NCBI GenBank assembly: GCA_018269075.1
Contig: JAFDVJ010000003.1
Location: forward strand, 14,042 to 75,481
Length of the DNA stretch: 61,440 bases
From: Acidobacteriota bacterium
GTDB lineage: Bacteria > Acidobacteriota > Blastocatellia > Pyrinomonadales > Pyrinomonadaceae
Direction of reading: 5' to 3'
The notes below the pieces were generated by a model that worked only from the letters and a program-made list of their open reading frames with translations, did no database searches and had not been told where the DNA came from. Shown here piece after piece: positions 26,673-35,046 of the stretch (within the stretch, counting starts at the first letter, position 1; every line of letters starts with the position of its first letter). The translations under genes and the position numbers were made by a program.

Positions 26673-28571
26673 CTATTTAACTTCCAGACTTATTTCCCAG
26701 ACCTTCTTCTCTCCTTTTTTAAAGGCGACGTCGGCGGCTTCGAAGACGAGATGCAGCGGGATCGGGCCGAGAACGCCTTTGCCGAGGCGCGAATCGCCGG
26801 TCGCGAGCAGGGAAATATTGGCCGGCCAGTCGGCGCGGGCGGCGACCCTGAGCGTGCCTTCGCGGCCCTCGAAAACGTCGGTCCGCTGCGCGCCGTTCAT
26901 CTCGACGCGCGCGCGGTCGGCGGTTACGGGGACGGCGACGCGCCAGTTTTTGATAACGAGATCGCGGCCGGCGGTCAGCGTTTCGCGGCGGATAAGTTTA
27001 TTTCCCTCGATCCGCCACGCGACTTCCGCCGTCAGCCCGTTTTCCGCGCGGACGCCCGATTTTCCGCCGAGGACGGCGAACCTGTTCCAGACGACGCGTA
27101 AGGCGTGGCCGTCCGATGACGGTTCGATGAAATCCGCGCCCTCGCTCGTCGCGTAGGTCTTGCCGTCGTCGAGCGTCAGGAACGGGACGAGCGCCGGGTA
27201 GACTTCCTCGACCGGCGCGGCGAACCCGGCGAGGCCGTAGGGCGCGGGCAGATAGTCGGCGATCGCCGGTTTGGTGCCGGTCGTGACGGGGAGCGCGAAT
27301 TTCAGAAGGCCCTGCCGGACGAGCCAGACGCCGGACTGCCGGTCGGGCGTTTTCGCGAAAAACTCGAAGCGCGCGACCGGCGGAAGCAGCGGCGCGGCCG
27401 GAATCTCCGCGACTTTTTCGCGTTCGAGCGTCTTCATAAACGAATCGTGCGCGATGATGATCTTGCCGAAGCCGGTCCCGGTCTGCTGCCATTCGCGCTC
27501 GGGGTTGATGTAGGAATAATTGCCGCGGCCGAAGGCGAAGACCGTGAAAAGATGCGTTTTGTCGCTGTAATCACGGCGGATCCAGCGCCACGCGAGATTG
27601 TAGACGCTCGCGATGTCCTCGATCTTCGCCGGCCGGAACTCGGGATGCTCGCCGAGGAAAGCGGCGATCTCGAGGGTGTCGAGATAGCTCACGAGGCCCT
27701 GACTGCGGCCCCAGTTGTAGCCGTAGCCCCGGTCGGAGACGAGGTCCCACCAGAGCCGCATCTGCACCTTGAGCGACGGCTTGAGTTTTTCGAGAATGTC
27801 CTGCCGGCCGGCGATCGCGGCGGCGTCCCAGCAGAAGCGCGCGTATTCGTTCGAGTAGCGGTCGTAGCGGCCGGTCGGCGGGCTGTCGTCGGAAAAAAGC
27901 GCGCCGTTTAAAAACTGCTCGGCGGCGCGCTCGACGACCGAATCGAGCAGCGCGCGGTCCTTGAGGACGCCCATCTGCCAGCTCATCGCGGCGACGCGCG
28001 CGGCGACGCCGAGATAGTTTTCCGGCAGATTGATGACCTGCCGCTTTTTCGCGTCGTAGAAGCGCGCCGGGTCGAGCAGCTCGGCCCATTCCTTTTTCTC
28101 GGCGTCGGAGAGGCTCTGCCAGACCGCGTTTTTGCTGAGGTCGGCGCCGTAATGACGGAGCGCGAGCGTCGAGTAGAGCTGCGCGAAGGCCTTGCCGCCG
28201 TGGCGCGCTTCGATGAGGCCCATCTCGGCGACGGCGCGCGCGGAATCCTTGCCGGCGATCGTCCGCGTGCCGCCGATGTCGGCCTCGGCGGCGAGCGCGC
28301 GGGCGAAGCTGCCCCACGAAAACTCGCCGACCGTCAAACCGCCGAACACGCGGTCGGGCGGCGGGTCGAGCGTTTTGATGTCGGCGAAATGCGCGGCCAG
28401 CTCGCGGGCCGTAAATTCCCGCACCTCGGTTTTCAGCGCGGCGGTCGAAACGGCGGCCGGTTCGACGGTCTGCGCGAAAAGCCGGGACGCCGCCGGAGCG
28501 CACCCGAGGACGACGAGCAGGGTCAGCAGAGACAAGATTTTTTTCGACATAAAATACTGCTTGAAGTTCAT
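26673..28571 (-). CDS. Exported protein of unknown function, possible alpha-barrel glycan enzyme
   Basis: A 632-residue exported protein (signal peptide in the first 35 residues; ATG 28550 is an equally good start). The first two thirds are helical, with aromatic-rich segments (DSPPTGRYDRYSNEYARFCW near residue 220, DRGYGYNWGRSQGLVSYLDT near 268). The last third looks like a beta-sandwich (ALRVVWNRFAVLGGKSG, LIRRETLTAGRDL). This two-part layout resembles polysaccharide lyases of the alpha-toroid plus beta-sandwich type, but I cannot name a family. Its place between kdgF and a TonB receptor in the uronate locus supports a glycan role. The catalytic residues are not identified. Confidence 0.75.
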   Translation of the reverse strand: MNFKQYFMSKKILSLLTLLVVLGCAPAASRLFAQTVEPAAVSTAALKTEVREFTARELAAHFADIKTLDPPPDRVFGGLTVGEFSWGSFARALAAEADIGGTRTIAGKDSARAVAEMGLIEARHGGKAFAQLYSTLALRHYGADLSKNAVWQSLSDAEKKEWAELLDPARFYDAKKRQVINLPENYLGVAARVAAMSWQMGVLKDRALLDSVVERAAEQFLNGALFSDDSPPTGRYDRYSNEYARFCWDAAAIAGRQDILEKLKPSLKVQMRLWWDLVSDRGYGYNWGRSQGLVSYLDTLEIAAFLGEHPEFRPAKIEDIASVYNLAWRWIRRDYSDKTHLFTVFAFGRGNYSYINPEREWQQTGTGFGKIIIAHDSFMKTLEREKVAEIPAAPLLPPVARFEFFAKTPDRQSGVWLVRQGLLKFALPVTTGTKPAIADYLPAPYGLAGFAAPVEEVYPALVPFLTLDDGKTYATSEGADFIEPSSDGHALRVVWNRFAVLGGKSGVRAENGLTAEVAWRIEGNKLIRRETLTAGRDLVIKNWRVAVPVTADRARVEMNGAQRTDVFEGREGTLRVAARADWPANISLLATGDSRLGKGVLGPIPLHLVFEAADVAFKKGEKKVWEISLEVK

Positions 28572-28611
28572 TCGATTTTAACCCGAATGACCGTCCGCGG
28601 GAGAATTTTTT

Positions 28612-28645
28612 CCGCGGATCGCGCCGGGCCCGGCGCGATCCGCGG
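28612..28645. promoter_or_regulatory. Perfect 34-base palindrome between TonB receptor and next gene
   Basis: CCGCGGATCGCGCCGGG is directly followed by its exact reverse complement. It lies after the TonB receptor stop and before the next minus-strand gene. There is no T run in the minus direction, so it is more likely an intercistronic stabilising hairpin or partial attenuator than a classic terminator. Confidence 0.7.
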
Positions 28646-28658
28646 TCTTTTGCTCGGC

Positions 28659-31600
28659 TTAGAAGCCGAACTTGATGCCGAGCTGGATGCTGCGGCCCGG
28701 GCCGGACGCGGTCAGCGTGCCGAAGCCGGAGTTGGTGACGACCGTCTGGAGGCTGTTGAAATTGTTGCGGTTAAAGGCGTTGAAAACGTCGCCCTGCAGC
28801 CGCAGCTCCTTCGTTTCGCCGAATTTGAACTTCTTGCGGATCGAGAAATCCGTGATGAAGAAGTCCGGCCCGGTGACGATGCCCGCGCCGCTCGATCCGA
28901 GCCGCGCGCCCGGCGCGGCGGCGAAGGCGGCCGGATTGAGCCACTGCCGGTTGTTCCGGATGTAGAGATCGACGCCCTCGAAGACGTCGGCGCGGCGCGT
29001 GCCGCCGATCGACGAGGCGGCCGTGATCGTGAACGGCCGGCCCGACTGAAAGCGCGTGATGCCGCTCAGCTCGTAGCCGTCGAGCAGCGCCCGGACGAAG
29101 CCGTGCGATTTTTTGAAGAACGGGACCGTGTAGGTATAGGTCGCGGCGACGATGTGCCGCCGGTCGAAGGTCGCCGGCCCGTAGTTGAAATCGCGGTTGA
29201 CGAGACCTTCTTCGGCCTGCTCGGTGAGCACGTTGGCGTCCGTCAGCACCTTGCCCCACGTGTAGGACAGCGTCATCAGGAAATCGCCCTTGCGCTTCGC
29301 GCCGTAAAGCTGCATCGCGTAGTAGTGCGAGGTCGCGTCGCTGACCCGCTGGAGAATCCCGGTGTAGCCCTTGTAGGGTCGCAAAAGCGCGGTCGCGACG
29401 CCCGGATTGGCGAGCTGGACGCCGAGCGGGATCGCGTTGAGATCGATCTGCCGCGTCAGGTTGCGGCCGAGATTGCCGACGCCGGTCGCCTCGACGAAAA
29501 AGCCCCACGGCAGCTCGCGCTGGATGCCGAGGCTGAAGTTCATCGTGTAGGACGTCTTCATATCCGGGCTGATCGTCGTCAGGTTGGCGAACGGCGCGAG
29601 CGCCGAGGCCGCGCCGCCGCGGATGTTCGCGAGATTCCCGTTCTCGAAGCTCGCCGAATCGACGAACGGCGGGTTGTTTTCGAGCGGGAAGATGATGTTG
29701 CCCTCGATCCGGTCGTAATACATCCCGAAGCCTCCGCGGATCGCCGTTTTCGAATCATTGAACGGCGAGTAGGCGAAGCCGACGCGCGGCATCAAATAAT
29801 TCTTCGGTTTGTAAAGACCGCGCGGCGCGACGGCCGGCACGTTCGCGAGGTTCGGGTTGGCCGCGAGCGCCTCGGGAATCGCGCCGCCGGGCCGGACGAG
29901 GCCGTTGTAGCGGTTCGAGTTCGGGCCGAGGATGACGACCGTGCCGGTCGAATTCAGGCTGACGGCGCGGGCCGGATCGTAATAGGCCGGATCGAAATTG
30001 ACGATCGTGTTCTCGCCCGCGTAGAACGGCGTCCCGTACTGCCAGCGGACGCCGAGCTCGACGCTCAGCTTCGGGCTGATGCGCCAGCTGTCGAGCGCGA
30101 ACGCCTCATACTGCTGGAACTTGAAGTGCGAGGCCGGATCGAGCGAGGCTTCGGTGTAGGTCCGAAAATTTCCGAGCAGCGCGTCGGCGAAGGCCTGGCC
30201 GGTCGTGTTCGGGTTCTGCGTCGTCGAATAGCTGACCGAACCGGCGTAGAGCGAGCGGCCGTTCTGGTAGATCTCGCTCGAATTGGCGAGCCCGCCGAAC
30301 TTGAAGGTGTGATTGCCGGAAACCCACGTCAGCGTGTCCGAGACCATATAATCGCGGGCGAGCGCGGTCAGCGCGCGGGCGACGCCGAAAAAGCTCGCGA
30401 AGGTGCCGGTGCCGGCGAACGACGTGTCGGGAATCGAGTTCTCATACTGCCCGCCGTTCGGGAAAAGCTGCGAAAAATTGTAGCCGTAGGTCGACCGCGC
30501 CCAGTAGTCGGTGCTCGGGACGATCCGCTGATCGGTCCACGAGGCGTTGAACTTGACGTCGTTGATGATGTTCGGCGTGACGTTCCAGAGATGCCCGATC
30601 TGGAGGCCGTTGCCGGGCCGGTTGCGAAACTGCTGCGAGGTCGGGACCGGCGAGTTGATGAACGTGCCGTAGGGCTCGACGACGCCGTTCCGGTCGTGGA
30701 GGTAGCGGCCGTAAACGCTGTGTCTGGTGTTGAAGATATAATCGAGCCGCAGGATTTCCTGCCGGAAATCGCTCGCGATCGGCGGCTGGAACGTCGTGTT
30801 CTGCGTGGTCGGCGTGTCCGAGTAGCCGGCGGCGAGGCCGATCATCGCGCGGTAGACGCTGGCGACGGCCGCGCCGTCGGCGGTGATCCGCGCCGTCGGG
30901 ATGACGTTGCCCGGAAAACAGGCCGTCCGGACGGGCGCGCCGGAGACGAGGCCGCAGCTTCCCGTCCGCGTCGGGTCGCGCAGAAAGCCGTCGTCGGTCG
31001 TCCCGACGATCCCGTCCGCGCCGCGCAGGCGGAACGAGAAGTCGCCGTTCAATTCGGCCCTCGTCGGCAGCGTCTGCCGGTTCGACGCGCCGAAGCGGTG
31101 GATCGATTTCCATTCCTGGCCGAAAAAGAAAAAGAATTTGTCCTTGCCGGAACTGAAATACGGTCCGCCCTCGCCGAAGCGCGGGAAGGGCAGCGGGCCG
31201 CCGATGCTGTAGCCGTAGTTGTGATAGCGCAGGAACGGCTTGGTCGCGGCGAACGCGTCGCGCGCGTCGAAGCGGTCGTTGCGCAGGAATTCGAAGAGCG
31301 AGCCGCGGTAGCGGTTGGTGCCGCGCTTGGTGATGACGTTGACCTGCGCGCCGGAGTTGCGGCCGTATTCGGCCGAGAAGTTCGAGGTCTGGATCTTGAC
31401 TTCCTGGATGAAATCGACGCCGACGTTGTTGATCTGGCTCGCGTTCGAGCCGGCGTTGTTGTTGTTGCCGCCGTCGACCGTCAGGTTGTTCGAGACGCCG
31501 CGGTTGCCGTTGATGTTGATCGTGTTGGTCGCGAGGTTCGTGTCGAGCGCGTCGTCGGTCGTCGCGACGGCGCCGGGCACGACAGTCAGGAGCTGGTAAT

Positions 31601-32090
31601 AATTGCGGCCGTTGAGCGCGAGGTTGCCGACCTGCTGGCTGTCGATCACCTTGCCGACCTCGCCCGAGGTCGTGTTGACGGTTTCGCCGCTTTCCTGGAC
31701 GACCTCGACGACCTCGGAGATCTGGCCGGTTTCGAGCGCGAAATCGACGGTCACGCGGCCGTCGGCGTTGAGCACGTTGTCGGTTTTGACGGACTTTTTG
31801 AAATTCCGCATCTCGGCCGAAACCGTGTAGGTGCCGACCGGGAGGTTGGTGATCGTGTAAAAGCCGCTTTCGTCCGTGACGGCGGTGCGGACGAGGCTCG
31901 TCGCCGGGTCGGCGACGGTGACGGTCGCGCCCGCCACGACGGCGCCGGCCGTATCGGCGACCGTTCCGGAAATGCGGCCGAAACTCGTTTGCGGCCAGAC
32001 GTTCGAAGCGCCGATCGTCAACAAAAGAAGCCAGACGCCGAACCACAGGCACGGCATTCGAAAATACTTCAGACCCTCTTTACAATTCAT
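28659..32090 (-). CDS. Oar-like TonB-dependent outer-membrane receptor
   Basis: A 1143-residue outer-membrane transporter. Seen: a signal sequence after MNCKEGLKYF; a carboxypeptidase-regulatory-like domain at about 38-120 (ISGTVADTAGAVVAGATVTV); a plug region with VIDSQQVGNLALNGRNYYQLL and NINGNRGVSNNLTVDGGNNN; and a beta-barrel ending IQLGIKFGF with a terminal aromatic. The start at 32090 is preferred because GGAGG lies 8 bases upstream; the in-frame ATGs further upstream have no such site. This type is abundant in Acidobacteria and probably imports the oligo-uronides made by this locus. The substrate is inferred from context. Confidence 0.9.
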   Translation of the reverse strand: MNCKEGLKYFRMPCLWFGVWLLLLTIGASNVWPQTSFGRISGTVADTAGAVVAGATVTVADPATSLVRTAVTDESGFYTITNLPVGTYTVSAEMRNFKKSVKTDNVLNADGRVTVDFALETGQISEVVEVVQESGETVNTTSGEVGKVIDSQQVGNLALNGRNYYQLLTVVPGAVATTDDALDTNLATNTININGNRGVSNNLTVDGGNNNNAGSNASQINNVGVDFIQEVKIQTSNFSAEYGRNSGAQVNVITKRGTNRYRGSLFEFLRNDRFDARDAFAATKPFLRYHNYGYSIGGPLPFPRFGEGGPYFSSGKDKFFFFFGQEWKSIHRFGASNRQTLPTRAELNGDFSFRLRGADGIVGTTDDGFLRDPTRTGSCGLVSGAPVRTACFPGNVIPTARITADGAAVASVYRAMIGLAAGYSDTPTTQNTTFQPPIASDFRQEILRLDYIFNTRHSVYGRYLHDRNGVVEPYGTFINSPVPTSQQFRNRPGNGLQIGHLWNVTPNIINDVKFNASWTDQRIVPSTDYWARSTYGYNFSQLFPNGGQYENSIPDTSFAGTGTFASFFGVARALTALARDYMVSDTLTWVSGNHTFKFGGLANSSEIYQNGRSLYAGSVSYSTTQNPNTTGQAFADALLGNFRTYTEASLDPASHFKFQQYEAFALDSWRISPKLSVELGVRWQYGTPFYAGENTIVNFDPAYYDPARAVSLNSTGTVVILGPNSNRYNGLVRPGGAIPEALAANPNLANVPAVAPRGLYKPKNYLMPRVGFAYSPFNDSKTAIRGGFGMYYDRIEGNIIFPLENNPPFVDSASFENGNLANIRGGAASALAPFANLTTISPDMKTSYTMNFSLGIQRELPWGFFVEATGVGNLGRNLTRQIDLNAIPLGVQLANPGVATALLRPYKGYTGILQRVSDATSHYYAMQLYGAKRKGDFLMTLSYTWGKVLTDANVLTEQAEEGLVNRDFNYGPATFDRRHIVAATYTYTVPFFKKSHGFVRALLDGYELSGITRFQSGRPFTITAASSIGGTRRADVFEGVDLYIRNNRQWLNPAAFAAAPGARLGSSGAGIVTGPDFFITDFSIRKKFKFGETKELRLQGDVFNAFNRNNFNSLQTVVTNSGFGTLTASGPGRSIQLGIKFGF

Positions 32091-32247
32091 TGAAATAATC
32101 CTCCAAAATATCGTCTTTCCTTTTTCCCTGCTTGATCTCTCAAAATCGACCGCACGAATTTTGAGCAAACTTCGCCCCCGCAAAAGCCCGCGCGTTTTCA
32201 AAAACGGCCGGACTTTCGTCACCTGTTTCCGGGGTTATCTTGTTGTC

Positions 32248-33474
32248 TTAAGCGACCTTCGGAGCCGCGAACGCCGGCGCCGTGACGAGCGCGACCGCCC
32301 CGCGCAGGCGCGGGTATTCGATCGCCGGAACGATCCGGATCGGCGTCGCCCCGAGGTCTCTGATTAAAGTTCGTTCCATAATCGCGTCGCGGACCTGCGG
32401 TTCGATCAGGTCCCACGCTTCGGTGATCTCGCCGCCGAGATAGATCTGCGACGGGTCGATCGCGTTGATGATCGACGCGAGCCCGAGCCCGAGATAGCGG
32501 GCCGTCAGATGAAGCGCGGCGAGCGCCTTGGCGTCGCCCGCGCGGGCTTTTCCGATCAGGTCCTCGACCGTGAAATTCGCGGTTTCGAGCGCGCGCGGCC
32601 GGCGCTGCGCGAGATTTTTGCCGAAATAGCGCGAGACGGTCGCGAGATTCGAGATATAGGCTTCCCAGCAGCCGTTCGCGCCGCACGAGCAGGGCAGGCC
32701 GTCGATCGCGAGCGGCAGGTGGCCGAATTCGCCGGCCGTGTTGTGGCGGCCGCGGATCAGCTCGCCGCCGATCACGACGCCGACGCCAACGCCGTCCGAG
32801 ACGCTCACGAAGACGAGATCGTTGTGCGCGTGGACGTCGCTGCGCGTCGCCCAGATCTGCGAGAGCGCGCAGGCCTTGCCGGAATTTTCGATATGGATCG
32901 GGATGTCTTCGAATTCTTTCCGGAGCGGCGTCAGCAGATCGACGTTCTGCCAGCCCAAAGTCGGCGCGTGGAGGACGCGGCCGGTTTTGATGTCGGTCAT
33001 TCCGGGGACGACGATGCCGATGCCCTCGCAGCCGGCGATTTCCCGGTTGTTTTCTAAAAGCTGTCGGATGATCCGGACGAGCGTCGCGATAAACTTTTCG
33101 GGGTCCGGCTCGGTCGGGAAACTGCTGATGTTTTCGATTTGCTGGCCGATCATATCGGTCATCATCAGATAGGTGCGCGTCGCCCGGACGTCGATCGCGA
33201 CGGCGCATTTCTGCTGCGAATCGAGATAGAGAAAGGTCGGCCGCCGGCCGCGTTTGGCGTCGTTGCCGGTCGCGCCTTCGCGGACGAGTCCTTCCGCGAG
33301 CAGATCGTTGATCAGAAAAGTGATGTTCGCGCGGTTCGTCTCCATCAGTCGGGCGAGATCGGCGCGCGAGACGGGCTGGTGGGCGCGGATCAGCGTCAGC
33401 GCGATCTGCCGGTTGATCTCGCGCGAAGTGCCGCGCGTCGCCGTTTTGAAACTTCTCGGATTGATTTTTCGCAT
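32248..33474 (-). CDS. ROK-family transcriptional repressor
   Basis: A 408-residue ROK regulator (NagC/Mlc/XylR type): an N-terminal winged helix (residues 20-80, SRADLARLMETNRANITFLINDLL), then a sugar-kinase-like domain with GIGIVVPGM, the ROK signature HNTAGEFGHLPL, and the zinc motif CSCGANGCWE. It lies at the upstream end of the minus-strand uronate locus, so it is the natural candidate repressor, with a sugar or oligo-uronide as inducer. Two similar AT-rich palindromes at 33476-33495 and 33623-33641 are candidate operators. There is no clear Shine-Dalgarno before its ATG. Confidence 0.9.
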   Translation of the reverse strand: MRKINPRSFKTATRGTSREINRQIALTLIRAHQPVSRADLARLMETNRANITFLINDLLAEGLVREGATGNDAKRGRRPTFLYLDSQQKCAVAIDVRATRTYLMMTDMIGQQIENISSFPTEPDPEKFIATLVRIIRQLLENNREIAGCEGIGIVVPGMTDIKTGRVLHAPTLGWQNVDLLTPLRKEFEDIPIHIENSGKACALSQIWATRSDVHAHNDLVFVSVSDGVGVGVVIGGELIRGRHNTAGEFGHLPLAIDGLPCSCGANGCWEAYISNLATVSRYFGKNLAQRRPRALETANFTVEDLIGKARAGDAKALAALHLTARYLGLGLASIINAIDPSQIYLGGEITEAWDLIEPQVRDAIMERTLIRDLGATPIRIVPAIEYPRLRGAVALVTAPAFAAPKVA

Positions 33475-33475
33475 A

Positions 33476-33495
33476 TTGTTAAAGAATTAAACAAA
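33476..33495. promoter_or_regulatory. Candidate ROK operator 1
   Basis: TTGTTAAAGAATTAAACAAA is a quasi-palindrome just upstream of the ROK start codon. It is the inverted near copy of the site at 33623. Placement suggests autorepression. Confidence 0.5.
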
Positions 33496-33622
33496 ATAGT
33501 TCAAGCCGATTATGCCGCGTTTCGTTTATAAACCGAAAAATCCGCTATTAACAACGGAAATGTAGGAGAAGTCGGAAAATTAAAGGATCTGTTTTTTTTG
33601 TCGATTCACCGAAGCGAGTGAA

Positions 33623-33641
33623 TTTGTTTAATTTTTTAACA
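33623..33641. promoter_or_regulatory. Candidate ROK operator 2
   Basis: TTTGTTTAATTTTTTAACA matches the complement of operator 1 except at about two positions and lies about 130 bases from it. The rest of the 33475-33876 gap is AT-rich leader of the two divergent genes with no gene seen. Confidence 0.5.
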
Positions 33642-33876
33642 TAATGCCCAACTTCGAATATCTTGTCAAGAAAACTTGTTCGGCCGGCCGATAAAAATTC
33701 TTTCACGCCGGACCGGGAGCGAACCGAAAAGCGGGAAATTTTACACGGCGATCGTGAAAATTTACTCATCGCCGCCGCGCCGGAGCCGTCTTTCGGCGGG
33801 TTTTATGAGCTTTTTGCCGAAATCCGACGGGAATAAATTTTGCGTTCACCAGAGTGCGGGGTAAGGAGCCCAATTT

Positions 33877-34338
33877 ATGAAAGTCTTAATAGCTACAGAT
33901 GGTTCGGATTTTAGCCGTGTCGCGATTGAGAAATTCTGCGAAATATTGGCGATATCCGATGACACGCAGATAAAGATTCTTTCGATCTATGAACAGATGG
34001 CGCCGATCGCGGCCGAGCCCTTCGCGGTTTCGGCCCAGTATTATCAGGAGATGATGGGGCTGGCGCACAAGCAGTGCGAGGGCTTTGCGGAGGCTTCCGC
34101 CGAACAGATCAGAAAAGCCTGTCCGGACGCCGAATGCCGTATCGAAACCGCGGTCAGAATGGGCGCGCCGGCGCGCGTCGTCGTCGACGAAGCGCGCGAA
34201 TGGGGCGCCGATCTGATCGTCGTCGGCTCGCACGGCCGCGGTTTCTGGGGCCGCCTGACGCTCGGCTCGGTCTCCGACGCGATCGTCCATCACGCGCCGT
34301 GCTCGGTGATGATCGCGCGGCGGGAAATGGAAGACTAG
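33877..34338 (+). CDS. Universal stress protein (UspA family)
   Basis: A 153-residue single-domain universal stress protein. Seen: opening strand KVLIATDGSDFSRVAIEKF and the ATP-binding pattern VVGSHGRGFWGRLTLGSVSD near residue 117, i.e. G-x2-G-x9-G-S, followed by VIHHAPCSVMI-like text. Members with this motif bind ATP and help in stress survival. GTAAGGAG precedes the ATG. A GATTTCG repeat array starts one base after the stop. It is divergent from the ROK gene. Confidence 0.92.
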   Translation: MKVLIATDGSDFSRVAIEKFCEILAISDDTQIKILSIYEQMAPIAAEPFAVSAQYYQEMMGLAHKQCEGFAEASAEQIRKACPDAECRIETAVRMGAPARVVVDEAREWGADLIVVGSHGRGFWGRLTLGSVSDAIVHHAPCSVMIARREMED

Positions 34339-34590
34339 GGATTTCGGATTTCGGATTTCGGATTTCGGATTGGCCTGGCAAGGAGCAATCTTTGGTTTGT
34401 AGGGAAATGGCCGGGAGCGGGCGGTGTTTTTGGCATTTCCCCGGGATGTGAATGATCGGGTTTCGGGTTTCGGATTTCGGGTTTCGGATTTCGGATTTTG
34501 TTTCTCCCAAAACCGCCAGTCGGTATCGTAAACGCCGCTGTTTCGAGCAATCCGAAATCCGCAATCCGAAATCCGCAATCCGAAATCGGC
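34339..34590. repeat. Family A (GATTTCG/CGAAATC) palindromic elements
   Basis: Arrays of GATTTCG at 34340-34371 and 34458-34498 face CGAAATC units at 34548-34588. They occupy the whole space between the stress protein and the next gene. The reading of these units in protein frames gives meaningless ISDFGFR or NPKSEIR peptides. Confidence 0.9.
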
Positions 34591-34600
34591 AGGTTTTTTT

Positions 34601-34969
34601 ATGGCGGAAACGATCGAGGTCAGAAACTGGACGAATTATTTTAAGGATTTTTCCGCGAAGAATCTGAAGCGGCCCGTCAAGCTCGAGATCTTCGGCGCGC
34701 CGGGCGCGCTGCAGGAGGTCAAGCGGATGCCGCTGGCGGGCGTCTATATCGAACTGACCGGCACCAACGCGCCGCGCGCCGAGATTCTGCTCGGCGGGCT
34801 CTCGGCCAGGGCGGCCGACAATCTGACGCACACGGTCCGGAACGTCAAATCGATCCTCACGCTCAAGGGCGGCGACCAGTTCGAGAGCGCAATCGAGTTC
34901 GAGTCGGCGGACGGCACCAAGACGCTCCTCAGCTTCGAATCGACGACCGCCGAAACGCAGACAGCCTAG
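34601..34969 (+). CDS. Hypothetical protein (122 aa)
   Basis: A small soluble protein with an N-terminal aromatic/charged segment (TIEVRNWTNYFKDFSAKN), then strands (KLEIFGAPGAL, GVYIELTG, AEILLGGLSA) and an acidic C-terminus. It may belong to the DUF5335 group, but I hold that weakly. It has no Shine-Dalgarno; a CGAAATC repeat array ends about 12 bases before the ATG, and a GATTTCG array starts at its stop. It is flanked by repeats on both sides, like the permease genes downstream. Confidence 0.7.
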   Translation: MAETIEVRNWTNYFKDFSAKNLKRPVKLEIFGAPGALQEVKRMPLAGVYIELTGTNAPRAEILLGGLSARAADNLTHTVRNVKSILTLKGGDQFESAIEFESADGTKTLLSFESTTAETQTA

Positions 34970-35001
34970 CGATTTCGGATTTCGGATTTCGGATTTCGGA
35001 T
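34970..35001. repeat. GATTTCG heptamer array
   Basis: About four tandem GATTTCG units start immediately after the stop codon at 34969. No opposing arm is seen before the permease start at 35047, so this is a half element. Confidence 0.85.
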
Positions 35002-35046
35002 TGTTTTTTTGAGGGGCGCGCGAGGTGTTTTTATAATTTTTATGAG

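Noticed and set aside
28152..32093. Very long open frame on the plus strand (over 1300 codons) opposite the TonB receptor and its neighbour
   Set aside because: It is antisense to two clear genes, its product is a run of Arg/Asp/Glu/Ala typical of the complementary frame of GC-rich genes, and it shows no motif.
34371..34600. CRISPR-like appearance of regularly repeated GATTTCG and CGAAATC units
   Set aside because: The units are only 7 bases, directly tandem, with no unique spacers of fixed length, no leader and no cas genes.
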